A stretch of DNA of 52,911 nt from an uncultured Brachyspira sp. (GTDB lineage: Bacteria; Spirochaetota; Brachyspiria; Brachyspirales; Brachyspiraceae): contig NZ_CALXYQ010000019.1 of assembly GCF_944393015.1 (NCBI RefSeq), positions 1 to 52,911 of the forward strand, given 5' to 3'. Below, piece by piece: positions 1 through 8,425 of the stretch. The position numbers and the translations under genes were made by a program. The notes under the pieces are model-generated. The model was given only the letters and a program-made list of their open reading frames with translations. It searched no databases and had not been told where the DNA came from. Each line of letters opens with the position of its first letter. Position 1 is the first letter of the stretch.

Positions 1-1
1 T

Positions 2-157
2 TCTAGCAATTTAAATTATAAGGGATACCTACTTTTTTTAAACTAAAAGTGTGCAATATCTGGGGCTCTTAAACATATAAATGATAAATTTATACTTGCT
101 TTTTTTAATATACATGATACAATCCTTCCAATTTATAAAGAACAGGATAAAAAATGA
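2..157 (+). pseudogene. Possible decayed tail of an upstream gene
   Basis: One frame is open from the window edge to TGA at 155-157 except for a single in-frame TAA at 44-46. The part after that stop reads like ordinary protein and ends in the charged tail IYKEQDKK. No start codon or ribosome binding site follows the internal stop. It could be the end of a gene broken by a nonsense mutation, or chance coding-like sequence. I do not recognise a family. Confidence 0.22.
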
Positions 158-244
158 AAAACATATTTCTTAAATCCAAGATATTTTTTTATTTGCAAAC
201 CTATTCTATTTATTTAAATTTACTAAGTTGGAATTTTTTAAAAG

Positions 245-286
245 GGAATAAAGTTGTTATCTTTAACAATTTTATTCCTTTTTTTT
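245..286 (+). terminator. Strong intrinsic terminator or attenuator ahead of pyrB
   Basis: A 15-bp stem (245-259 pairing with 264-278, one G-U pair) closes a 4-nt loop and is followed by eight T. It ends 48 nt before the pyrB start. It may end transcription from upstream, or act as an attenuator in the leader of the pyrimidine operon. I see no PyrR-type binding loop and no obvious competing antiterminator, so the regulatory reading is inference. Confidence 0.8.
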
Positions 287-334
287 ATGCCAATTTTCAA
301 TAAAAACAATTAACTATTTTTTAAGGGAGAAATA

Positions 335-1414
335 ATGAGGAACTTTATATCTATCAAAGAGTTATCAAAAGAGGAAGTTATTGAAGTATTAGATGTAGCT
401 AAGGAGTTGGATAACACTGATAGTAGAGAAAGAAGAAAATTAATGGACGGAATGATAATGACAAGCATATTCTTCGAGCCTTCTACAAGGACAAGATTAT
501 CATTCACATCAGCTGCTTACAGATTGGGATGCAAAGAGTTAGGATTTGATAACCCAGATCAAAGTTCGATAAAAAAAGGAGAATCTTTAAGAGATACTAT
601 AATCATGGTTTCTGCCTATTCTGATATTATAGTTATGAGGCATAGTATTGACGGAGCTGCTAAATTTGCTGAAGAAGTTACAAACTGTCCTATTATAAAT
701 GCCGGAGACGGTGCTAACGAACACCCTAGTCAAACTTTATTGGATTTATACACATTAAGAGAAGAATTAGGAACTATAGAAAATAAAAAACTTGCTTTTG
801 TAGGGGACACAAGATACGGAAGAACTGTTCACTCTTTAGTTGATGGTTTAATGATGTTTAATGGTGAGTTCTATTTTATATCTCCTGATGTTATACAAAT
901 ACCTGATTATATATTAAAAGAATTAGATAATGCAAATATAAAATACAAAAAACTTAGCAATTATGAAGAAGTATTAAAAGAAATAGACTGTCTATATATG
1001 ACTAGGGTACAAAAAGAAAGATTTGATGATATAAATGAATATGAAGAAGTTAAACATGCATTCAGAATATCAAAAGAGAGTATTGTTGGAAAATGTAAAG
1101 ATGATATGATAATACTTCACCCTCTTCCAAGAGTTGATGAAATTAATATAGATTTAGATGATACAAAATACGCTAAATATTTTATACAGGCTAGAAACGG
1201 CGTTCCTACAAGAATGGCTATGATGGCTTTGGCTACAGATGCTATAAAATCTAAAGTAAAAAGAAAAGAAATGAATTATGAAGTTGTAGAAAATAAAGAA
1301 ATAGTTTGTCCTAATAATAAATGCGTTACACATTTTGAAGAAACAAAAAATAGAGTTGTGAAAAAAGGTTATGGAGATTTCTGTTATTACTGCAACAGAG
1401 AAATAGGAAAATAA
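335..1414 (+). CDS. pyrB: Aspartate carbamoyltransferase with fused PyrI-type zinc domain
   Basis: Aspartate carbamoyltransferase condenses carbamoyl phosphate and aspartate to carbamoyl-aspartate, the committed step of pyrimidine synthesis. Visible motifs are STRTR at residues 50-54, the KKGES loop near 80, HPSQ at 130-133 and HPLPRVDE near 264. After about 312 catalytic residues the protein continues with a 47-residue tail holding C325, C330, C350 and C353 (CX4C then CX2C). This matches the zinc-binding half of the regulatory chain PyrI but lacks its nucleotide-binding half. Full PyrB-PyrI fusions are known in Thermotoga; here only the zinc part is fused. The start has GGGAG about 8 nt upstream. 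pyrC follows after 16 nt, so the two form an operon. Confidence 0.95.
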   Translation: MRNFISIKELSKEEVIEVLDVAKELDNTDSRERRKLMDGMIMTSIFFEPSTRTRLSFTSAAYRLGCKELGFDNPDQSSIKKGESLRDTIIMVSAYSDIIVMRHSIDGAAKFAEEVTNCPIINAGDGANEHPSQTLLDLYTLREELGTIENKKLAFVGDTRYGRTVHSLVDGLMMFNGEFYFISPDVIQIPDYILKELDNANIKYKKLSNYEEVLKEIDCLYMTRVQKERFDDINEYEEVKHAFRISKESIVGKCKDDMIILHPLPRVDEINIDLDDTKYAKYFIQARNGVPTRMAMMALATDAIKSKVKRKEMNYEVVENKEIVCPNNKCVTHFEETKNRVVKKGYGDFCYYCNREIGK

Positions 1415-1430
1415 ATCATTTAGGTAAATT

Positions 1431-2663
1431 ATGATAATAAAAAATGCTAAAATTCCAAATAATGAAAAAATAGTTTCTATAATAATAGAAAATGAAAAAA
1501 TAAAAAATATAGATTATGATAATAATTTTGAAAAATATTTATCTGATAAAAAAACAGATGATATATTAGATGCTAATTATAATTATGTGCTTGCAGGAAT
1601 AATAGACCCTCATACACATATGAGAGATCCCGGACTTACTCATAAAGAAGATTTTAATTCCGGAAGCAAAGCCTGTGCCAGAGGAGGTGTTACAGTATTT
1701 TTGGATATGCCTAATACTGTACCGAACACTATTTCAAAAGAAAATCTAATCTCAAAAAAATCTATGATGATTGGAAAATCTTATGTAGATTACGGCTTTC
1801 ATTTCGGAGGAAGCAAAGCAGATAATAGTGATGATATAAAAAATATTATCAATGATGCAGCATCTACAAAAATTTTCTTTAATGCTTCTACAGGAAATAT
1901 GCTTGTAGAAGATGATAAAGTATTAGAAAAATTATTTGAAGTTTCAAAAATAGTTACTGTTCATGCCGAAGATAAAATGGTTGATAAGGCGATAAAAATA
2001 GCAAAAAATACTAATACTCCATTATATTTATGCCATTTATCACTTGAAAGCGAGATTGATTCACTAAGAAAAGCAAAAGACTCCGGAATGATAATTTACG
2101 GAGAAGCTACTCCACATCATTTATTTTTAAATACTGAAGATGTAAATAAAAATGATAGAAATAAAATGCTCCTTAGAATGAAGCCTGAATTAAGAGAAAA
2201 ATCAGATAATAAAGCATTATGGGATGCAATATTAGACGGCACTATAGATACCATAGGAACGGATCATGCTCCTCATTTGATAAGCGAGAAATTAGAAAAA
2301 CTTACATTCGGAGTACCTTCTGTTGAACATTCTCTTGAGTTGATGCTCAAAAAAGTTAATGACAATACTATAGATTTAAAATTACTTACAAAAATTATGA
2401 GTGAAAAATCTGCTGAAATTTTCTCTATGAAAGATAAAGGCTTATTAAAAGAAAATTATGATGCCGATTTGGTAATAATAGATTTAAATGACCATTCAGA
2501 AATAGAAGAAAAAGATATAATCACTAAAGCAGGTTGGTCTCCTTATATAGGTTTCAAAAGAGGAGGAAAAGTTTTAACTACTATAGTACGAGGAAATATA
2601 GTATATAATAATGGCAAATTCACTGATAATTTTATAGGAAAAGAAATAACTTATAGTAATTAA
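1431..2663 (+). CDS. pyrC: Dihydroorotase
   Basis: Dihydroorotase cyclises carbamoyl-aspartate to dihydroorotate in pyrimidine synthesis. The 410-residue protein has the amidohydrolase metal motifs in order: DPHTHMRDPG at residues 60-68, a candidate carbamylated lysine K147 in STKIFF, HAE at 178-180, CHLS at 201-204, TPHH at 227-230 and GTDHAPH at 276-282. Length and motif order fit the longer bacterial type I enzymes. It lies 16 nt behind pyrB on the same strand and is almost certainly co-transcribed. No strong Shine-Dalgarno sequence is seen (TAGGTAA lies a few bases upstream), so translational coupling to pyrB is plausible. Confidence 0.94.
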   Translation: MIIKNAKIPNNEKIVSIIIENEKIKNIDYDNNFEKYLSDKKTDDILDANYNYVLAGIIDPHTHMRDPGLTHKEDFNSGSKACARGGVTVFLDMPNTVPNTISKENLISKKSMMIGKSYVDYGFHFGGSKADNSDDIKNIINDAASTKIFFNASTGNMLVEDDKVLEKLFEVSKIVTVHAEDKMVDKAIKIAKNTNTPLYLCHLSLESEIDSLRKAKDSGMIIYGEATPHHLFLNTEDVNKNDRNKMLLRMKPELREKSDNKALWDAILDGTIDTIGTDHAPHLISEKLEKLTFGVPSVEHSLELMLKKVNDNTIDLKLLTKIMSEKSAEIFSMKDKGLLKENYDADLVIIDLNDHSEIEEKDIITKAGWSPYIGFKRGGKVLTTIVRGNIVYNNGKFTDNFIGKEITYSN

Positions 2664-2670
2664 AACAAGC

Positions 2671-2887
2671 CGAATCCAGATAGTAACTAAAGTCACTAGA
2701 TTATTACAGTCGCGAGTATAGCAATAATTAATAATAAAATATATCAACTTTTTATGGACTTTGTCAAAGTTGCAAAAGCACATATATAATAAATAAAATT
2801 GTAAATAATTAATTAAAAAACGATCCGAAACAGCTAGTAACTTTAGTCACTAGTTTATTATAGACGAAAGCAAGTATAGCAATAATA
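2671..2887. repeat. Two direct copies of a palindrome-containing intergenic repeat
   Basis: Copies at 2671-2728 and 2821-2887 share the order CGA-TCC, TAGTAACT-AGTCACTAG, TTATTA, then GTATAGCAATAAT. The core at 2834-2853 is a near-perfect palindrome (CTAGT-ACT-AGT-ACTAG). The spacer contains TATCAACTTTTTATGGACTTTGTC, split here as TATCAACTTTT and GTCAAAGTTGCAAAA, which resembles part of the element at 15161-15427. There is no gene in this gap. Confidence 0.7.
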
Positions 2888-2961
2888 ATAATTTGTTATT
2901 GATTTTAATTTTTATACATTATAATATCTATTCTATTAAAAAAATAATGAGAGGAATTCAA

Positions 2962-3990
2962 ATGATAAAAATTAAAATCTTTATTACTATTTTATCAAGT
3001 ATTATAATTCTAAACTGTTCTGCAAATAACAACGCAGAAAAAACAACTATTACAGATTATTCAGACAAAAATAATTGGCTTAGTATCCCTTCAACATCAA
3101 ATGAAGTAGATGTATTTTATCTATACCCTACAACTTGGACAAGAGCAAATAGCAATGACAGTATAGTATGCCCAATAGACTATGAGCCAATGAGAAGTAC
3201 AGTTACAAATTCAATGCTTGAACAAACAGGAATATTTGAAGAAGTTGGCAATGTATATGCTCCATTTTACAGACAAGCTGATGCTTTATACTTAATGAAT
3301 ACAAATAATAATATAAGCAAAGAAGAACAAAATAAATATTTTTATTCTTCACCTAAAGAAGATGCAATAGCAGCATTCGATTATTATATTAAAAATTATA
3401 ATAATGGAAAACCATTCATATTAGCAGGACATTCTCAGGGTGCTATGATGATAAAAGAAATATTAATAGACTATTTCAAAACAAATGAAAATTTAAAAAA
3501 CAGAATGGTAGCAGCTTATATATTCGGATATTCAGTTACTCAAAAAGATTTAGATGAAAATCCTCATTTGAGATTTGCAAACGGCGAATATGATACAGGA
3601 GTGATAATTTCTTATAATACAGAATCACCAGATTTTTACGGATATAACCCTGCACTTCTTGAAGGAGCTATTTCTATAAACCCTATATCTTGGACATTAG
3701 ATGAAACTTTGGCTACTAAAGAACAGAGTTTAGGTGCTAATATATCACATAATTACGGAAACCCTAAAGCTAATATAGTTACAAATGCAGGAAAACCTTC
3801 AAAGATAGCCGATGCTAAAGTTGATAAGGCAAGAGGTGTTATAAGATGCAGCACTATAAATCCTGATGATTTTTATGTGAGAGGCGGCGGAGTTTTTGAA
3901 AAAGGTGTTTACCATGTTTATGACATCGCTCTTTATTATTATGATTTAAAAGAAAATGTAAGAAAAAGAGTTGGAGCTTTTTGGAAATAA
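2962..3990 (+). CDS. Lipoprotein alpha/beta hydrolase, DUF3089-like
   Basis: The 342-residue protein has a lipoprotein signal at the N-terminus with the lipobox IILNC, so it is probably anchored in the outer or inner membrane. Two features fit DUF3089 alpha/beta hydrolases: VDVFYLYPTTW early in the mature part, and the nucleophile elbow AGHSQGAMM near residue 155. The natural substrate is unknown; lipase or esterase activity is likely. I chose the ATG at 2962 because GAGAGGAATTCAA sits at the right distance, and because a longer reading from 2893 would put extra hydrophobic residues before the signal peptide. The neighbouring gene on the minus strand is convergent. Confidence 0.85.
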   Translation: MIKIKIFITILSSIIILNCSANNNAEKTTITDYSDKNNWLSIPSTSNEVDVFYLYPTTWTRANSNDSIVCPIDYEPMRSTVTNSMLEQTGIFEEVGNVYAPFYRQADALYLMNTNNNISKEEQNKYFYSSPKEDAIAAFDYYIKNYNNGKPFILAGHSQGAMMIKEILIDYFKTNENLKNRMVAAYIFGYSVTQKDLDENPHLRFANGEYDTGVIISYNTESPDFYGYNPALLEGAISINPISWTLDETLATKEQSLGANISHNYGNPKANIVTNAGKPSKIADAKVDKARGVIRCSTINPDDFYVRGGGVFEKGVYHVYDIALYYYDLKENVRKRVGAFWK

Positions 3991-4010
3991 TTTATAAATG
4001 AATAAAAAAT

Positions 4011-4043
4011 GGACAGGATAATATATCCCTTATTATCCTGCCC
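4011..4043. terminator. Hairpin between convergent genes
   Basis: A 12-bp stem with one mismatch (4011-4022 with 4032-4043) lies between two convergent genes. It has no U-tract on either side, so it may act as a weak bidirectional terminator or an mRNA-end stabiliser. Confidence 0.45.
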
Positions 4044-4086
4044 GCAACATGGTTTATAAAATATAAATATACGAAATTATCAAAAG

Positions 4087-4662
4087 TTAATTAGCAACAA
4101 ATTCTTTGCCTCTTTTATCTAAAACATTCAAACTTATAGCATTAAGCTTTACAGTTTCATAATTATCTATCTCTAATATCTCTACAACACCCACAACTTC
4201 TATCCAATCCTGAGGATTAGGTATATTACCTTTATAATCGAATTCAAAACCAGCAACACCATCATATCCGCAGCATCCTGGTCCGTATCTGAATACAAAA
4301 TTAAGTTTCTCACCTGTTTCTTTATCAGTAAATCCGTCATATATTCCCTGCAATTTTATTATCTTTCCTCTGTAATCATCAGGATTCAAATAAACATCAT
4401 TGCATTGATTTATAAACATTCTCTCTTTTATCTCTATTACATTATTCATATCAAGTTTTGATGTATCTATTTTATCCTGTTTAAGCTCATTATTATTTTG
4501 AGAATTATTATCAGATTTACTTCCTACGCTGCTATAATCATATTTTTTTTGAGGTATATCCACATAATTTTTTTCTATATCAAACCAACCGTCATTGTAT
4601 TCTTTTTTTGAACAAGAAGAAAATGCCAATAATACAGCAAATAAAAATAATACTTTTTTCAT
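4087..4662 (-). CDS. Lipoprotein with a DUF1980-like domain, zinc operon
   Basis: The 191-residue protein starts with a lipoprotein signal and the lipobox AFSSCS. A polar low-complexity linker rich in Asn, Ser and Lys follows. The C-terminal half has the pattern YRGKIIKLQGIYDGF, then RYGPGCCGYDGVAGFEF, then WIEVVGVVE. This recalls the OB-like DUF1980 domain of permease-associated proteins of the YcgQ type, which have a CC motif at a similar place; that is my reading and not a proven match. The start at 4662 has a strong AAAGGAGG. It lies 17 nt behind znuB and is probably the last gene of the zinc operon. The paired cysteines make a metal-related role plausible. Confidence 0.8.
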   Translation of the reverse strand: MKKVLFLFAVLLAFSSCSKKEYNDGWFDIEKNYVDIPQKKYDYSSVGSKSDNNSQNNNELKQDKIDTSKLDMNNVIEIKERMFINQCNDVYLNPDDYRGKIIKLQGIYDGFTDKETGEKLNFVFRYGPGCCGYDGVAGFEFDYKGNIPNPQDWIEVVGVVEILEIDNYETVKLNAISLNVLDKRGKEFVAN

Positions 4663-4679
4663 ATACAATGTTCCTCCTT

Positions 4680-5507
4680 TTATTTTGCCCCTAATTTTAT
4701 AAACCTTCCTACAATAGAAAAAATTAAAAGCATAGCTAAATTTACCATAACAATGCATGCTCCTGTAGGATATTCAAGCTGAAAAGAAACTATTATACCT
4801 ATAAAAAAGCATAATACAGATAATATAGCCGATGAAATTACCACGCTCTTAAAAGTATTAAATACACGCATAGAGGTAAGTGCCGGGAATATTATCAAAC
4901 TTGATATAAGCATAGCTCCCATCATTCTCATACCTAATACTATAATCAAAGATGTTAGTATAGATATAAGCATATTATAAAATTCAGCATTTATTCCAAC
5001 AGCACGTGCGAAATTCTCATCGAATGTTACTAAAAATATTTTATTATAGAAAAGAACATAAAGTACTATAACTACAATACTTACAGCAATACTTATATAA
5101 ACATCACTTTTGCTCATAGCAAGTATACTTCCAAACATATAATTACATACATCTGTATTTATACCAGTCTTTACAGTGATAGCTATGATACCAACCGCTA
5201 AAGATACACTTGAAATCAAAGCAATAGCAGCATCTCCTTTTATTTTACTGTTTTCACTTAATCTTAAAAGCAGTATTGAAGCAATGGCAACTATAGGTAT
5301 TGAAAGCTGAAGAGTAGAAAATCCAAACATTAAAGAAAGAGATAATGCTCCAAATCCTACATTAGAAAGCCCAATACCAATCATAGAATATCTTTTTAAA
5401 ACCAAATTAACACCTAAAAGTGCAGCACATAATGATACTAATATGCCGACTATAACCGCCCTTACAATGAAGGTATATGAAAAAAGTTCCTGAATCAAAG
5501 CAATCAT
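4680..5507 (-). CDS. znuB: Zinc/manganese ABC transporter permease
   Basis: The 275-residue integral membrane protein of the ABC-3 family shows about eight hydrophobic segments, the early pattern GILVSLCAALLGVNLVLKRYS and the late pattern GAMLISSLIIFPALT typical of ZnuB/MntB/TroB permeases. It forms the membrane channel of a metal-ion uptake system. Its start overlaps the end of the ATPase gene by 4 nt (ATGA), so translation is coupled. The histidine-rich binding protein in the same operon favours zinc as the substrate, although manganese or iron cannot be excluded from the permease sequence. Confidence 0.92.
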   Translation of the reverse strand: MIALIQELFSYTFIVRAVIVGILVSLCAALLGVNLVLKRYSMIGIGLSNVGFGALSLSLMFGFSTLQLSIPIVAIASILLLRLSENSKIKGDAAIALISSVSLAVGIIAITVKTGINTDVCNYMFGSILAMSKSDVYISIAVSIVVIVLYVLFYNKIFLVTFDENFARAVGINAEFYNMLISILTSLIIVLGMRMMGAMLISSLIIFPALTSMRVFNTFKSVVISSAILSVLCFFIGIIVSFQLEYPTGACIVMVNLAMLLIFSIVGRFIKLGAK

Positions 5508-6199
5508 TTCATATCCTCCCCTGATATTTTTCTGTATATATCGGTTTTTGTATAATCCTCTGTACTTCCGAAAAAAAGAATATTTTTATTTATATGAAGT
5601 ATTTTATTAGAGTATTTAACTGCATTCGCTATATCATGCGAAACCATTATAATAGTTACTTCATCATTTAATTTTTTTATTAAATTATATAAATCAGCTG
5701 TAGCTATTGGATCAAGTCCTGTAGAAGGCTCATCAAGTATAAGTAATTCTTTAGTAGAACATAATGCTCTTGCTAATGCTACTCTCTGCTGCTGTCCTCC
5801 TGATAAATCTTTATATGACTTATTTTTTAAATTTTCTATATTAAGTTTTTTTAAATTATCTAAAGTGATTTTTTTATCTTTAGAAGTGTAAAACGGAAGA
5901 AACTTTTTCTTATTCAATCTTCCTGAAATAACAACTTCAAATACGCTTGCTGGAAATGATTTCTGCACTATTCCCTGCTGAGGCAAATACCCTATTTCAT
6001 TTTTCTTTATACTGTTAAAAGATATACTTCCTTTCTTAGGTTTTATTAATCCTAGTATTGTTTTTATTAAAGTGGTTTTACCAGAGCCATTCTCCCCTAT
6101 TATAGAAAGATAATCTCCTTTATTTAGAGAAAAATTGATATTAGATAATACCTCATTGCTGTCATAAAATACCGATAAATCTTTTATATTCAACATCAA
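5504..6199 (-). CDS. znuC: Zinc/manganese ABC transporter ATP-binding protein
   Basis: This 231-residue ABC ATPase powers metal import. Walker A is GENGSGKTT near residue 37, the Q-loop is YLPQQ, the signature is LSGGQQQRVALARAL near 133, Walker B is LLILDEP, and the switch His lies in MVSHD. The length is normal for the family. The gene overlaps its neighbours by 4 nt at both ends (ATGA type), so znuA, znuC and znuB are translated as one coupled block. Confidence 0.94.
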   Translation of the reverse strand: MMLNIKDLSVFYDSNEVLSNINFSLNKGDYLSIIGENGSGKTTLIKTILGLIKPKKGSISFNSIKKNEIGYLPQQGIVQKSFPASVFEVVISGRLNKKKFLPFYTSKDKKITLDNLKKLNIENLKNKSYKDLSGGQQQRVALARALCSTKELLILDEPSTGLDPIATADLYNLIKKLNDEVTIIMVSHDIANAVKYSNKILHINKNILFFGSTEDYTKTDIYRKISGEDMK

Positions 6200-7221
6200 T
6201 TTAAACCCTTTTTCAAACTCTCTAAATTATCCCTCATAATAGATAAATATGTAACGCCTGAATTAAATTCCTCTTTGCTTACATTTTGTCCTGAATGAAG
6301 CTTTAATTTTTCTGCCCCTGTTTGTTCTATCAAAGTATTTGCTATTTTTTCATTACTCAATTCTATATAGTATAGATAAGGTATTTTATTGTCTTTAATA
6401 TAATTCATCAAATAGGCAATAGTTTTTGGGCTTGCATCAACCTGACTGCTGCATCCTGTAAAAGGCGCTCTATATTCCAATCCGTATTCCTCTGCTAAAT
6501 ATCTGAATGGAAATCTATCTCCAAATACTATATTTTTTCTTTTAGATGTATTCACTGTATTTCTTATTTCTTCATCTAAAACTGTTAATTCCTGATTATA
6601 TTTATCAGTATTTGTTTTATATATATCAGCATTATTAACATCAATTTCTGATAATGCATTACATATTGCTGTAACCATTAATTGAGCATTTTTTGGAGAA
6701 GTCCATATATGTTCATCATAAACACCTTCATGAGTATGGCTTTCTTCAATATGATTTTCATGCTCTTCATGATTTGCTTCTTCTTCATGATTATGATCTG
6801 TGTCATGCTCCATACCTTCTACAATCTCTTCATCTAATGCTTTTACATAATCTATCAGTCTGATTATCTTTTTGCCGTTAGTATCCATAGTATTCATAGA
6901 AGATATAATTTTTTCAGCCCAAGCCTCACTTTCACCGCCTATATAAATAAATACATCAGCATTTTGTATATCTATTACATCGGCGGGTGTAGTATTAAAT
7001 GAATGAATCTCTATACCCGGTTTTATTATCATTTGAAGATTTACATTATCTACAGCTATATTTCTTGTAAAATCATATATTGGAAATATTGTAGTTACTA
7101 CTTTTAATTTACTATTATCAACTTCTTTATTATTTTCATTACTGCTTTTATTAGCATTATTACATGAAACAATAATAATTGAAAATAATAAAGTTAAAAA
7201 CATTAATATCTTTTTTTGCAT
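6196..7221 (-). CDS. znuA: Zinc-binding lipoprotein of ABC transporter
   Basis: The 341-residue solute-binding lipoprotein captures the metal outside the cytoplasm and delivers it to ZnuB. The lipobox is IIIVSC with Cys20. Metal ligands expected in cluster A-I proteins are seen as His73 in EIHSF and His171 in EHIWTSP. Between them lies an acidic, histidine-rich loop (about residues 139-164, around ten His), typical of zinc-specific members. The start at 7221 is preferred because AAAGGA stands 8-9 nt upstream; the longer reading to 7254 has no ribosome binding site and would spoil the signal peptide. Confidence 0.93.
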   Translation of the reverse strand: MQKKILMFLTLLFSIIIVSCNNANKSSNENNKEVDNSKLKVVTTIFPIYDFTRNIAVDNVNLQMIIKPGIEIHSFNTTPADVIDIQNADVFIYIGGESEAWAEKIISSMNTMDTNGKKIIRLIDYVKALDEEIVEGMEHDTDHNHEEEANHEEHENHIEESHTHEGVYDEHIWTSPKNAQLMVTAICNALSEIDVNNADIYKTNTDKYNQELTVLDEEIRNTVNTSKRKNIVFGDRFPFRYLAEEYGLEYRAPFTGCSSQVDASPKTIAYLMNYIKDNKIPYLYYIELSNEKIANTLIEQTGAEKLKLHSGQNVSKEEFNSGVTYLSIMRDNLESLKKGLN

Positions 7222-7285
7222 TAAAAAATCCTTTATATTAAAATTATATAACAAATTAAATCATTAAAATATAAAAGATCTTAAA

Positions 7286-7579
7286 TCAATTGATCAGCTT
7301 CACCTTCAGGCTTGTGGGGTTATTATTTAAAGAAAATATATACTTTCTTATTTTGACAAAAAATATACATGAAATAGATAAATATATTATCACAGAATTA
7401 TATATATTATAAAATTTTATTATCTTACTTACCGCTTTCACCATAGAAAATATTTCCATACAAGTTTCACAATCTTCGCTTAAATGATGTACATGATGAT
7501 GCGAATGATGAATTACATAAAATGCTGGAAAAACATATACAGATAGGATAAAAACAAGTAATATTAATACTAATCTCAT
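7286..7579 (-). CDS. Small His/Cys-rich membrane protein, first gene of zinc operon
   Basis: The 97-residue protein has an N-terminal hydrophobic segment, then HHSHHHVHH at about residues 24-32, EDCETC at about 35-40, a second hydrophobic segment near 62-76 and a basic tail. Small membrane proteins with a His cluster plus a CxxC motif occur beside zinc ABC transporters in clostridia, so a zinc-sensing or zinc-binding role is reasonable inference. It is 64 nt upstream of znuA on the same strand. No Shine-Dalgarno sequence is present: a TATAAT box lies only 9 nt before the ATG, so the mRNA leader would be only about 3 nt. Confidence 0.75.
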   Translation of the reverse strand: MRLVLILLVFILSVYVFPAFYVIHHSHHHVHHLSEDCETCMEIFSMVKAVSKIIKFYNIYNSVIIYLSISCIFFVKIRKYIFSLNNNPTSLKVKLIN

Positions 7580-7588
7580 AACATTGCT

Positions 7589-7620
7589 ATTATAATTTAT
7601 AATAAATAATTGTCAATTAT
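7589..7620 (-). promoter_or_regulatory. Promoter of zinc operon with 7-1-7 palindrome
   Basis: On the minus strand TTGACA (7611-7616) and TATAAT (7589-7594) are separated by 16 nt. A perfect 7-1-7 inverted repeat, ATAATTG-T-CAATTAT at 7606-7620, covers the -35 box. Fur-family repressors (Zur, PerR, Fur) bind 7-1-7 operators, so repression by a Zur-like protein is a good hypothesis. No regulator gene is present in the window. Confidence 0.65.
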
Positions 7621-7671
7621 GAATATTTATTTTTATTGTTCAATATGAAATACATATAATAATATTTTTTA

Positions 7672-8280
7672 TTATAATTCAATATATAAAACAGGGTTAT
7701 TCATACCTGAAAATATAGGAATTTCTATTAAAAATGCATCTCTTAAATCATAAACATTAACATCCTTTACATCATCATAAGAAGAAAGATAGCATGAACT
7801 TACAGTCGGTATATAAGATTTTGAAACTATTAATTTCATTTTCATAGAACTATACATAGATTCATATTCTTTATATTCAGATGTATTTTCAGAATCTTTA
7901 AAAGGAGTAAATAAAAATTTATTTCCATTTCTTACAGGCAATAATGAATTATCATCTTCTGTTATATCCTTTTCTTTTAAAACACCATTTACATAAAGAC
8001 CTATTTCATTATCATTATTTATATGCTTAAATTTAAAATTTCTAGGATAAGAATCTCTAGCTTCACTTTCCATATCTCTTAATATATCTTCATAATAATA
8101 ATCAGGAACTCCTTCTTCATAACCTTCTGAATAGGCTGCTAATTCTATTAAAGATTTAGACACTGTAACTATTGCCACAACTGTTACATTTTTATTTTCA
8201 TCTACAGTTACATACTGAGTATAATCCAAACAGCTTACAAAAAATAGACAAAGAAATATAGAAAGTATAATATTTTTCAT
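7672..8280 (-). CDS. Lipoprotein of unknown function
   Basis: The 202-residue protein begins with a lipoprotein signal and lipobox FFVSC at residues 13-17. The mature part is rich in charged residues and Tyr and has no motif I recognise. Its stretch of alternating Val/Thr after the lipobox (YVTVDENKNVTVVAIVTVS) suggests a beta-sheet start. AAGGA precedes the ATG by about 9 nt. It stands 92 nt upstream of the zinc operon promoter and probably has its own promoter, so I do not link it to zinc uptake. Confidence 0.75.
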   Translation of the reverse strand: MKNIILSIFLCLFFVSCLDYTQYVTVDENKNVTVVAIVTVSKSLIELAAYSEGYEEGVPDYYYEDILRDMESEARDSYPRNFKFKHINNDNEIGLYVNGVLKEKDITEDDNSLLPVRNGNKFLFTPFKDSENTSEYKEYESMYSSMKMKLIVSKSYIPTVSSCYLSSYDDVKDVNVYDLRDAFLIEIPIFSGMNNPVLYIEL

Positions 8281-8425
8281 AAAAAAATCCTTAATTTTAC
8301 TTCATATATAATACCATAAAAATAACAAATAACAATACAATATTATATTTTTACTATTGATATTTATTTTATGATATATTAAAATCAGGTAAAATAATAT
8401 ACAAATATTGTCGGAGTTATTATAT

